Shown here one piece after another: positions 39,501-53,100 of a stretch of DNA of 64,000 bases. A program made the translations under genes and the position numbers. The DNA lies in assembly GCA_907163375.1 (NCBI GenBank), contig CAJQUW010012914.1:27426-91425 (forward strand), given 5' to 3'. The DNA comes from Prostheceraeus crozeri (lineage: Eukaryota > Platyhelminthes > Polycladida > Euryleptidae). A model generated the notes under the pieces. The model did not search any database. It was not told the DNA's origin and saw nothing but the letters and a program-made list of their open reading frames with translations. Every line of letters starts with the position of its first letter. Position 1 is the stretch's first letter.

Positions 39501-42500
39501 ATTTGTCGTTCTTAGGCTAATTGTTTTTTTGTCTGACATCCGAGCTGTCAGATCTACTTGATAACAAAGTGTCTTTGAGTGGTGACACAGTAAACTGTCT
39601 GCTACTTGTCCATTTTAGTGAATGGACACAGGTGTTATCTAGGGTTTCGATTGGGCATTAGCCTACCACCTATCAACACCATTATGCTGCTCTAACTCTT
39701 TAAATTGGCATTGCTATACTTCAAAAATTAGATATATAGCAAAGCAAGACCTGCATTCGCAATTCATATGATATCATCCTTTTTGTCATTATGATTTAAC
39801 GGCTTAACATACCACCTGGTACGACACAGCTTGCGATGTAAAATGTGAAATTCATCTTACCATGAAGGATCTGCTGAAAAATGAGCCGCTTACATCCTCA
39901 AGGAGCGAGCAAAATGTTCAGGTGTATTATTAACACACAGCAGTTGGGAAATGGTTACAGTGAATTACTGCCTCGACTGATATGCAGACAATTCGTTTTT
40001 GCCGTGTTGATTCTCAATTACTCCGTGCATGCCCAAGCTGAAAATATATCAACATGAATTTCAAAACTATTAGCATTAGTGGTATCGTCAAAGAGGTGAA
40101 TGAGGGTAGGATCATCCACGTAGGCAATAAGTTTGGTGTGAGTGAGAGTCGGAAGGTCAAAATAGATAGAAGTAGTCTCAAAGTTGAGCCTTGGGGAACG
40201 CTATTCACTTCGTTGATGAAATTCGTTGATTTCGCTCACAATTAATGGAAACATCGTTTGGATTGAAAAGGAAGTCATGGACAAGACAATTCAAACCTGT
40301 CTTGTGCTGAAGTGTCTCACTGAGTCAAAAGCTTTCCTATGATCAACGTCCAAAGCATTTCGCTCGAACACTCTTAAGTAAACTGCATAGAGACAACTCG
40401 ATTGCTATGATTGCCTAAATTACTCACAAGATCGCCGACAGTAACCCGTCCCTCTCCGTTGCAGAACATTGCAGAGTAAAATGATGATGTTATTGGAAAA
40501 ATGTCAAAATCAGCTGCTTTTCGAACTGCATAGTAGCATTGTGGCAGGGTGTTTTCGCTGCGTCCGAAATACATGTGTTCAAATTAGGACTGTGGAAGCG
40601 GCTTTTCCAACAGACGCCTGTATCTCCAATCTGCAACAGAAACCTCCGATCAAAATGGCCGGCTCCGCTGCCACAGTTGAAAAACCGAAGACTTATAAGG
40701 CAGGTTATTTAGCCTCTGCATTCATGCAAGGCACTCAAAAGCAACGGATGTGTACCAAGAACACCAGGGGATTTATAAAAGTTTGTCACATGTCTTCCAT
40801 GTGCTGCATGGCCGCATGTGACTTTTTGACTTTTCGTTCTCGGCCTTCGCGACGATGACTTCAAATAATATTAGAAAATACGTTTTTATAAAGCTTTTAA
40901 TAATAGCAATATCCAAAATAAAGTACACTACAGATCTACAGAGCTGATAATAGAACACGAACTACTTGATTTGTGTCAAAATTCGATCGATTCCCATACC
41001 TTCCACTCATTCCTCACTTCAGCGTGTCATACATCATTCGAGAGATTGCCGTCTCAGCTTTCAAATAAGCTACATGCATTATATACGTGCATCTGTTGTT
41101 CTCTGGACAGAGTGGTCAAAATATAAAAATCGCTTGATTTACGAATCGTAGTGCTTCAATAAGAAAACATGCGAGTGTGACAATGAATCTGACTCGAGGA
41201 GAACGAGTATTTTCCTATCGTTTGATGTATTGCTCATTGAAGTCGGTGGGTGAACTGGGAGATCTAGAGAGAAATTGTAATATCTAGTATATCTAGTTAA
41301 ATAGTATAATCTTTAATTTACCACGACTCGTGCCGTTTGGGACTGAAATTGACATTTTCCCCATTTTTCATTAAAGATACTTGGATTTGGTCTCTTCGTG
41401 ATCCTTACGATGCTAGGAGTTTATTCAAATCAGTTAGATAGTTTTATTTTTAAAATTTCTTTCCACAATTTACTTATGAAGGCTTAAGTACACAGAAGTC
41501 AACAGAGATGCAATACCTAAATCGAGTCTGGAGACTGCACACTACTGCTGTCTGTATCTTTGAGCGAACGAAATACAAATATTTTAAAATAAAAACCACA
41601 AGTGTTGGTCGATCAATTTCATGTCATTATAGGACATATCATCAGAACAAAGTTACAATAAAGATAAAACCATTAAATACATAAATTGAGAACTTGTCAA
41701 AGCTAAAAGAACTCTTGGCAATTGCGTCATAAACCACAGAAATTGAATACATGCTAAAAACAATACAATAGAAACTGATTTGTATTTGCAATTACGTTTA
41801 AAACTGCGGAATTCAATGTCAAATGCTAAAACAATAAAATTGGAACTGAAGACTCGTGTTCGTTCATCAAGGTTGAACTAATGATTTGTTTCATGATCAG
41901 ACTTTCAGCAGTGCGCGTGTACTTTGTGCGAAAAACTATTTGGAAATTGTCATAGCTATTTCTATGAACGTGTTTGGTAATTCTTGGTAATGTTTGGAAC
42001 GTGTTTGGTGTTTGGTACCAAACCATAGTAATAGACAACAATGAAACCTCGAGAATGGAAGTTAATCTTCATGCAAATGCACAATAGTGGCCCATAAATC
42101 GAACGCATTTTCATTTAGATACACCTGTCAACGTCTTTATCATTGGGTTAGAATCAGTCACATCTGCAGTTCTAAGCTCTTAATTGGTCTTTCATGCCCC
42201 AACTTAGCTCCCACGGATGTGCCGCGACCTTGAGTCAATTTCCATTCTAGTCAACTTCAGATAAACAGTTTATTTTCATGTACCAAACACGTTAATAGAA
42301 ATAGCTATGACAATTTTCAAATAGTTTTTCGCACAAAGTACACGCGCACTGCTGAAGAGTGGGGGAGCCATCGAACCAGGTAATAGGAAAAAGAGCGCAA
42401 AAAACACACTTTGGTGGGCTCGAAAAATTTATTATAGTTGCACGAGCTTTCGGTCCACGACCTTCCTCGGGTGCTTGAAAAGAATGACTGGCCATGCATT

Positions 42501-45500
42501 TACAGTGCTAAAAGGAGTGACATGAAATCTATAGTTGTTAATCAATGATATCTCTATGCACACATGTACAGACAGCTTTGACACAAGGTGATTGCAAACA
42601 ATAAAACCAAAGAATGAAGATATGATGATATGATGAGACATGCGTATGTACAAAAATGATAAATGCACCAAAAGATAAGGAAAGGAAAATTATAATACTG
42701 ATTAGTGAAATAAAAGAAAACAGAAAACATAAGACAAATGTACATGAATATTATACATCAAGCTCACGACCAATACAACCATTCATTGTCTGATTGCGTC
42801 TTATATGTATGGCTTCGACAGACTTTCTAACATTAGGATGCTTCAAATTTGATGCGATGATCTTCCGAGATAGCGGCACTATGAACCGCACTGCTGAAAG
42901 TCTGGTCATGAAACAAATCAGTAGTTCAACCTTGATGAACGAACACGAGTCTTCAGTTCCAATTTTATTGTTTTAGCATTTGACATTGAATTCCGCAGTT
43001 TTAAACGTAATTGCAAATACAAATCAGTTTCTATTGTATTGTTTTTAGCATGTATTCAATTTCTGTGGTTTATGACGCAATTGCCAAGAGTTCTTTTAGC
43101 TTTGACAAGTTCTCAATTGATGTATTTAATGGTTTTATCTTTATTGTAACTTTGTTCTGATGATATGTCCTATAATGACATGAAATTGATCGACCAATAC
43201 TTGTGGTTTTTATTTTAAGATGATCTCATTGGGTTCGCAATCTCACGAAATACAGATAGGAAGAGAAAATGGCCGTGAAAGTTCATTTCGGGATTTCACA
43301 AGTTTAATTTTTGGATGCATGTAATAATTTGCTATTCAGAAATCTTCGATATCTCATTCTCCATTTCCTCACTGTTTTGCTAATGAACCTCAGTTTCACA
43401 AGACTCTTATAGTAACCAAAAACTGCTTGAATGCTGTGTAAAAAACCTCCTTAAACTTTACTGACGCATGGTACCCAGAGTTCCGTTATTTTCCGCTTTT
43501 TCCCCTAGTGCTAGTAACGTAAGTGAGGGGTGACACCTCTCCGGGCATCACCAGGACTCGAACCATTCTTCTTTTGAATTTCAGCACCGATGCGCGGCCT
43601 TTTAGCAACTGAGCTATCTTATCACCTATGTCAAACAATTCATATACAAAGATGAACAAGCAAGACATGTCACAAAACGAATATCCACAACTTGGAAGGT
43701 CATACACCGAATATATTTCTTCCGAATCAATATACTTTAGAATTAAGGAGGTTCATATCGATAAACTACGAAACCAGGTGTTAAAATCAGAGTTACTTTA
43801 AGATCTCTATCATTATTCTTAATAATTGAAATTGAACTTCTTCGACGAAAATGTTGCATTTCTTCAGAGCAATAATTTAGAAGAAGATGTGTACTTTCGA
43901 TTGATACATAAATCGCCTCTCTCTTATTTCTTTTCTCTCTGACAGGCGTGGCTACATTATCATAAGGGAACATATACATGAAGATAAGCGATGCAATTTC
44001 TGACTATTGAAAGTTGTTTACCCGGACAACACTACGAATCTATTGCACAATCTTTATCAATTGCATACATTGAATGGTCGAGACAAATATGTAGTTAAGT
44101 GTTTATAGCGACTCGTTTTTAATTGCGCATAGAGATGAGTATAAATAGAAAAGGAAATAATTGAACACCAACGTAAATTCATAAAATGATGCGAAATTAC
44201 ATGTCAAGAACACATCGTTTGAAATGCGTATTTCATTAGTCAGAAAATGTTATGCGTGGAGTTTTTCAAAAAGTATTCTAGCTAATTCAATCCAGTCATC
44301 GATTGACAAAGCCTGCTTGATGAAGAAGAACGCATATGTGCATGGAGATCGCATTTATAGTGTCAAAGATGCTGCTTGCCGAAGCTATTTGCAAGTCATA
44401 ACACGCATCTGCTAAAACTTGTACTCGTATATTTGAACATTTATGCGCTGGGCATGCATTCATGCACAGACTATTCTAAGGAGCAAAGATCGGCAATGAT
44501 AAAATGATGTCATTTTATTCTGAGGAGAAATGACGTCATTTTATTTTTGAGAAATGATGTATCATATATCATCAAACATTTTTGTTCCATTATATTTTCT
44601 AATCATAGATTCTTCGCATTTTGTATTGAAGCAAATTTAGTTTCTTTCGTTTGTTCTACCCTTGTCCTTCCGCACTGGTTGATTCATGTAACGAAAAGCA
44701 ACAGGCCATTGTCTGTCAGTCTGTCTATCACACAAATTGTCAAGCAACTCATAAATAACACTGTCTTGATGTTTTTGAAGTCTTAACTAAAGCAACGTGA
44801 GGCCTATGTAGCATTGCAAATAAATTGGAGACAAAACAACTGTTTCATCATTAAATTTTAATACGCGAGGCCTTTCGACGTGTCTCGTTAAGCGGTGCGT
44901 TGTATTTACAGATAATCTGTAATACAGATATACAGTAATAGTACAGATTATCTGCAAATACGACGTACCGCTTGTCGAGAGTCGTCGAAAGGCCTCGCGG
45001 ATTAGAATTTAATGATGAAGCAGTTGCTTTGTCTACAATTTATTTGCTAAGTCTTGACTGTAATCTAAATAATTTTAGCCTTTTTTCGTCCTTTAGATAC
45101 TGTTGGCCTAACCAACTACATATTGTAGGCATATTTGTGATTCGAGTGTCTAATGTATAGGCCATAGGCCCTACCTATCTTTTGATATACAAGAAGCTTT
45201 GTATGACTAAACTGCTTTCTTCGGTCTTCCATTATTTGGAATGCATCGATGCTACATGCAATCTAATTTTAATTTCATTGCTGAGAGCAGTAAAAGTAGC
45301 ATGGTAGCAGTGCAAATCGAAATATTCGCATGACTAGATCTATTTAAAGTGTAGGCCTATATATTTCACTGAAAAATGGTATATTTGAATTATAAAAAAT
45401 AAAATGATGTAATTGCCGATCATAGCTAAGGAGACAATAAGACTGCGTTCATGAAGATAAGGTTTTGTGCGGCAACACATCGAATTGTTTACATTCAGAA

Positions 45501-47080
45501 TATATCGATTTCTGTGTATCAATCTGATAGATAAATCCTGAAAATGTAAAATAGATAGTTATAAACAATAATAATTCTTAATTAATTGAGCTCTTTGACT
45601 GATTTGTGCGAACGTTTGTTACATTCACCTAGCAGTGCCTTGTGTAATTTATATTATTGTTTACAAAGTTCAAATTTTGAATCCAATCTCAGTATAATGT
45701 ATATTTGAAATACACTGATTTCATTCTTTGTAGATGTCTGGAATCCAGATGATGACTGATAATTTCAGTCAAAAGCGTTTTGCTTATTGTCGAGTTTTTC
45801 CAATTCATCAAGTGTTGGAATTTTATTCAAGAAAATATATTCTTATAAAGAAAGTTCTGACATCCAATGGAAGCCTCCACAATGAGCAAAATAATTTTAT
45901 TTCCCAGCTACTTATCACAATAAGTCAAAAGCGTTTATAGCTTCCACAACCATTTCAATCGCATCTTGCTACCATTATTATTACATCCTAACTTGGCATT
46001 AGCAAATTTTTACACCTACGCTGCAGCTGTGTTGGTTTGGCATAACGATAGCGTAAATGTCTACATGAAGTTCGTAGGTTCGAGACCTGACAGCCGCACA
46101 TCTTCTACATAGCAATTGAATTTCATCTATTGTTTATTTCATTTTATTCTTGTTGCCAAATGGATGGCTTTCTGTACATCTCATGTGTAGGCAGTACGAT
46201 GACCTAATGATGTTAGTAGATGCGTTAGGCTTGCATTTGGCAGTAATTAAATGAAAGTAGTATGATAAGCTACTTTGAAGAATGAAGAGCTCAACGTTTC
46301 AATTATAAGGAGAAGCAACTTAAATTATTAGACTTCAAAAATTTTGAAATCAATTCACATCACTAGATATGAATAGTGGCCCGATGTGCAGTTATTCTAG
46401 CATTGCTCTCTTATTAGCTTAGATCGAAAGGTTTGCTTGCGTTTATTTTTTCCATGTTCATTTTGTTAATTAGTATGAGAGACTGCTAACGAATACATTG
46501 AGGCACTTTTGTTTGCACAAGCCATTAACTTCCGTAAATAGATATATGGAATACTTTTTTTAAGTCGTTGGCTTCTACGACGTAATTGTTTCAACAGTAT
46601 TATAGTTAGAAAAAATGAACATATGACATTTCTGCGTAGCTAAACTTGTATTCATTTTTATGTTTTTGTGAAGCATGGAAATTACTCATCTATTCTTGAT
46701 TCTTATTAAATGCGATTGTAATAGAAAATACAACGATATGCAGAATTGAAGACATTATTCCTTGGTCTGGCGATACATTTGGTCAATGAACCGATGCATC
46801 CTGCTTCACTAATGCTGAAAAATTCATGAATCAATGACAATGACATTGTTGCACTATCAGATCGGCTGATAATATGACATCAATAAATTCATTGCGGTAC
46901 GGAAAACTCGACACATTGAAGTAAACTAGTACAGATGCTAAAAGAAATATCAATTGTCATTCTATTGATTTCTGGTCCACACGCGCACTTTGATGCAACT
47001 ACATTTAATCTTAAATACTCGCAACAACATCGAAAGTGATGACCTTTTAAAGTGATGGAACTAAGAGTCACTCGTTGGTG

Positions 47081-47171
<91 letters not shown>

Positions 47172-50100
47172 AAATTAAATTTCAAAGGGCACAAAGGGGG
47201 TATAAATGTACAAATGAATCTGTCACCACAATGTTGATGAGCATAATGTGATGCAGAATGATCGGAAGAAAATGATTTGCACAGAGAAATACACTGCATG
47301 AATGAGATGAACAACGAAATGACACCATGACATTGAATGACTTATTTATAAACAAGAGGCAGCATGAGTCCGAAAATCAAATGATAGTAACATACACTGA
47401 TTTGATATAGAAGCTGTACGTATTTTGACAACGACGAGAAATGCATTGGTAGAGGGTGTATGTGCAAGGTGTCTAATATCTATTTAATATCTAGAAGGAG
47501 AGGAGTCTTATCAACGAATTCGAAGTCTTTTTATATATTTTTTATTTGATTATAAAGATGAACTTTATATTTATATTATTCTCGCGACCGTCAACAACAC
47601 ATTGATCTACAAAGAGCTTCATCGGCATCCCATCACGAGCTTTTAATGATATGATTGTTAATCAAGTCTTGTAAGGGCCAGCAGAAAAAATGTTTGCATA
47701 TATAGACATCTGATACGACGATATGATAAATCACAATAAGTCAATAATTGAAAACTAGGAATGGGCATATTCGGATAATATAGATTCTTCTCGAGATGAT
47801 GGGCATTAGTTATTGCAAGGAATATAATTTAGGATTATCTTAATTATCTTAAAATACCATAATGCTGTTTTACATCTTATGCATTAATAGTCCGGCAGCC
47901 AGAGCGAGTTTCTGCAGGGAACGGGGCGAAAATGAGACTTTCACAGAATGATATACACACTATGCCTACCAGAAACTGTGCGTCTGCCGAGCTCTAACTG
48001 CCGAACTCTGACTGACTCGTAGGTATTCTCTTAGGTTTGGAGACAGATGTGATACATCGACTTACCCAGGCATTATGCAGTTAAATTAATGTGATAGCAT
48101 TTTGACACTATCTTTTCTTCAAGTAGCTGATTCCTTTGAAGTTGCCGTTCGTCGACCTATTTCTGTATATCGTGCGATCATGTTTATTGTTTCAGAAAAT
48201 ACCATAACTTTCATGATCGGTTGTCATCAAAAGACGTACAAATTATGACAGATATGATTAGATCTTATGAAATGGATGAACTGGTTCCTGGACAGTCAAA
48301 TTCGATGCAGCCAGTGTCGGAGCTCCTGCTGCATATTCTAATGAAAATAATTGAACATCAAAAAACGAACCTGAACTCATTGACTTCACTTGCGAAAAAT
48401 GGTCCATGGGCTACAGGTTGCTGATTTAGTTGTCTGCAATGTAAAGCATGAAAGGAAGACAATCGTTTTAAGTTTCCCAAAAACTGTTGAGATGTAGCAT
48501 CTAGTAGCAACAGGCAGTTGTCGCTGCCAAGGCCACGCTGTTTGGAAATCGCATGTTTTATAAATCAATTCTTGTTATCTGCACGCATATACTTGTTTGA
48601 TTTCAATTGAACTATCACTTCAAAAGAATGACAATTCTTACTTCAATAACAATATCATGCAAGACTATGTAGTACAAAGTTGGTAGAGAGGGGATCAAAA
48701 GAATACAAGACTCGCATTTTCAAATTTGCTCTAACGCAGCAGCCGTCTTGGCTTATATAATGACTCGAAAGACATCTCAGAGACTTTTGAAAAATTGGAT
48801 GGCAATTCATTAACGAAGATATCGAAATGAGCAACACGTCCTACATAAATTTTTTCCTCCTCAAAAGAACAAAGAGCATTTCCTTGATCCTCCACCGAAC
48901 TGCATGAACAAGACTGCAGCGATCTGCGAAAGAGGACTTTGCAAGGAAGATTGCTTTCTTCAAGGATGGAGTTGAGTTTGGTTTCAATAATGTATGAGAT
49001 CGTGTTGAGTGGAGTGAGCTTTTGGATGGTGAATTCTCCTGTAGGAAGCCATTTGTCGGTTATTCTCGCGGTTTCCTCTCAATACCGAGCAATTTGGTGT
49101 ATTAACACATTTTGTGGGTGGTGGATTGTTAAGTGATTGATTTTAGACCGCCTTACAAGTTGCTTGCTACGAGAGAGAAAGATGCTACATTATCATTTCA
49201 GAATAAGATGTCCAGATTTCAACACATGTATTTTTCAAAATATTTCTGTGCAAATTGGTTCTATGATTCATTGTCTTAACTAAAGGTGGCAATTTAATGT
49301 TGAAAGCATGAACGAATCAACGGCAACAAAACGTCATTCAGTAATACTGAGTCATGATATGAAAACGTTTAATTTGACGAATAAAGTAGAGCAGACTTTT
49401 TGTACAAATTAGAGCAGCATGCAGCCTATAATTCAAGATGTTTGAATTTATTATTATTATTGAATGTTGCGATTAATTTGCAATAAACGGGACTTAACTT
49501 GATGCTAATGACAATATTTTATCAAATCGTGATTTTGATTTTTCATCTTCATTTGATTTTTGATTATTGAAAATGTGAGAGATTTAAGCTTCAATTGATC
49601 AGTTATTGAACTCATTTAGCCAATGATTCATCGTGTTGATCTTAGATGTATTGCTTCCTATTGATCTGAGATTCCTTCAAATGATTTTAAGTTAACGCTT
49701 GTAGATTGGGAGAAGTTATACAGTGTGATCATAAAGTCACTATGGGATTACAATTCACCATACATGAAAAGTGAGTGAGTTTAAAAGATAACTACTTATG
49801 AAAATGGAAAGAGCATGACTTCAAGTTTTGTTCTATGATATGAAAAGGCCGACTGAATTCAATTTGCGGTTTTCGAGTTGTCAAGATGAAAAAGGCACTA
49901 TAAAGCTATTATATGACCATCGTAATCAAGCATCAAATCCATGCATTTCATGCAAATTTCCGAGATTATTCGTGAACAACCCTCAATATCAATTCGTCAA
50001 GCAACTGCAGCTACTAGCTGTTCTTTCTGTTATGTCCACAATGTAGTGAGACATGATCTATGTCTCTTTCCTTACAAATTGCAAGTAACACAAGAGCTAC

Positions 50101-53100
50101 ACGAAGATGATTGCTCATTGCGAGTCAGCATGTGTGAGAGTTTACTGCAAACATCCTACGAAGATGAAGACTTCTTCGATAAAATTATTTTTCGGACGAG
50201 TCAACTTTTCGTTTGGATGGTATGGTCAACCGGCATAATTGTCGAATCTGGGGTAAAGAAAAGCCAACAGGCACTTCAACGCTGCTATTCAAGTCCGAAG
50301 TTAATGTTTGGATGGGGATTTCAAGCAGTAAAAAAATATATCGGTCCTCTTTTTCTGTAATGGTAATGTTAATGGGGAAAATTATCTTGATATGTTGCAG
50401 CGAAGTTTTCTGCCAGAACTATCAAGAAGTGAAAAGTGAACTGTGTTTTTTCAGCATGATGAGGCACCTTCCCATTATTCAAGATCAGTTAGAGATTTCC
50501 TTGACAAGCAGTATTGCAATCGTTGGATTGGCCGATGTGGTCCAATGGTATAGGCCGCTAGATCTCCTGATCTTTCCACTTTGGACTTTTTGTTTGGGGA
50601 TTCTTGAAAAATAAAGTGTTTGCCTCAACCGAGAAGTTTACAGCAGCTGAAAGACAACATTTCATCGTCAAGTTCAGAAATCACCGCACTCTGAAATGTG
50701 CCGCAATGCTATCAGGTCGTTCCGAAAACAATATCAATAGTGCATTGACAAATGTGGCAAGAACATCAAACAATGACTTTATTTTGAAATTTCTTTCTTT
50801 TGGCTTGAAAAATTTAAGATCTAGATACAGCAAAGCCTGAGAAAAGTTGAGTTTTACCTTATATTTTCATTTAGAATTGAAATGATCCATAGACAGGAGG
50901 TAATGACATGAAATGCATTTTTTATTGGTTAAAATATTTAATTGAATTTAATTTGAATTTGTTAAATCAAATTAGTCGATAATACAATTTTATGTTTTAT
51001 TCATTAAATTTATGATATTGGTTAATACTTTATCCTTATATACACCCTCTAGGAGGTGTTGAAATATATTATATTTGGCAATCAAACCCTACAACGACTT
51101 TATGATCACGCTTGTTTGTTTCCCGATGATAGACATGTATTTGGCATCAAGGTATCCAATTATTCTTTGTTCTTCTATTTTCTGTCTGTGTAGTGTCTGA
51201 TTTCATGAGGCTATTGACCTTATAAGCTCAAAGCCTTTGAATCAGTTCAACGATAAAGGAATCATCGATGTTTGAGCATTCTCTTTATCTCTCTGTCAGC
51301 AGTGTATCGCAAGACATATATAATGTATATCCTCTTTCATTTCTAGTGTCTTCTCTTGATCTATCTAAAATAATTCCGACAGCAACAAATGTTTTGTGTA
51401 TTGTTGCAATCAATTTGATGTCATGCTTGTTGTGGAACTGAATAACAGATAAGACCACCTGTGCAATGCACTACATATACATATGCAAGGTGTTGCAAAA
51501 AGCGATATATTTCTTCAAGCCGCGTTGCCGCAAATATTTGATTAGGAGGAACTATTAAATATAGTTATCAATATAAATATACAGTAGAACCTCAATATTA
51601 CGGACACCGTCGGGACTGCGCCTTAGTGTCCGCATTTTAGATGTCCGCAATATGGAGTTACCGGTGATGATACGAACATTATTCGGGACTGAGCTTAACT
51701 GTCCGTAATACGGAGGTGTCGGCTGTATAGAATGTCCGCAATAGGAGGTTCCACTGTAATTATTAAATCATTATGATATAGTAGTCAACATCATTAAGCT
51801 TAACATAAAGTTTATCTAATTTTCGATAAACTAATTTTGTTTAATTGTCGGAAAACATGAGCCGGTACTCAAAGAGCAAGATCAAGGACTTACAGGGCGT
51901 CCAGAAGTGTTGCAGAAAGACTTCTTATTGTTTTTTGTTATTCAGTATCTCCTAGTATATTAAGTTTGATTTCTATATTGTATCTAGCTTTCAAGCTCAT
52001 TCATAGGTTTTCGTATAACTATTGTACTAGGTTTGAACTTAGAATCAAGTTAGCATGTAATGTAATTTCATTAGTTTGCCCTGAAGGTGGATGCTGTGGA
52101 CATCCGAACCGCTGGCTATGCAATAAAATGGTTTGCAAGAATTGTATTTAAGTTTTCCAACAATGAAACAAAATCAGTTTATCGAAAATTAGAGAAGCCT
52201 TATGTTAAGCTCAGTTATATTGACTGCGATATTTTATTGAATAATTCCTGCTTATCGAATAATTTGCTGCCAAATTTCACGAACTTCATATATTTGATTG
52301 TGTATGTCATGCATATTACGTTGTTTGCACAGTGAGTACTTGGACTACTCATTTGATTTAAGAAGTGACTTAGGATTAGTACCCGTTAGGATTTGTTGTT
52401 AATGAAGCATCTTAATTTTAAGGTCATGCGTAGAAATAAAAATTTGCTGTGTATTGTATCTAATCATTAATTAACAACAATTGCCATACAAAAGAAGTTA
52501 CACATGCACCTGTTTTAAGCTGAGCCCATAGAGATGAATTGCCTTTTTTGACAGAAGTTAGTAATCCATCCCTGTGAATAAACCTTTCGAAACATACATG
52601 TATAAAGAGGAAGGTCACAATATTATAGGTTAAAATTAAGTTCAAAACATTATATATTTCTCTTTCAAAAGTCAGTCAAGTAGTTTCAAATAGTCAGTCT
52701 TCAGCTGTTGCTTGTTTAAGTCAAGGCATTGACGATGCTCATTTACTAGACGTAGCGGTCTCCGCCACATTTTCTTGTGTTGTTTGAGTGAAGTTTATCG
52801 ACGATAATCTTTGGTGTAACAAAAGCGGCAGATTTTGTTAGAGCAATCTCTCCACTCATCGGAATAGACCATCGGTCATGTATAAAAGACAGTGCATTTT
52901 TCACTTTCTAAGTCTTCTTTCTGACGATCAATTTAATCCAATTCTTCAATTGGTCAGCTAATTTCGTCGACAAAGCTGAATGAATGAAATAAGAAGTTAA
53001 TTTAAGTTGCATATAGTCAAAGACTATTACGATATTAAGCATGTGAAAATGTGCGCAAAAGACAGGCGAAACAGAATGATGCAGTCAAAGCAAGTGACAA

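Noticed and set aside
40469-40855. 129-residue ORF with fairly balanced composition
   Set aside because: No motif, no splice context and no resemblance to any family I know; left unannotated.
46889-47314. Long Arg-Glu repeat protein and Ser-Leu repeat protein over the microsatellite
   Set aside because: Both are translations of (CT)n and have no support outside it.
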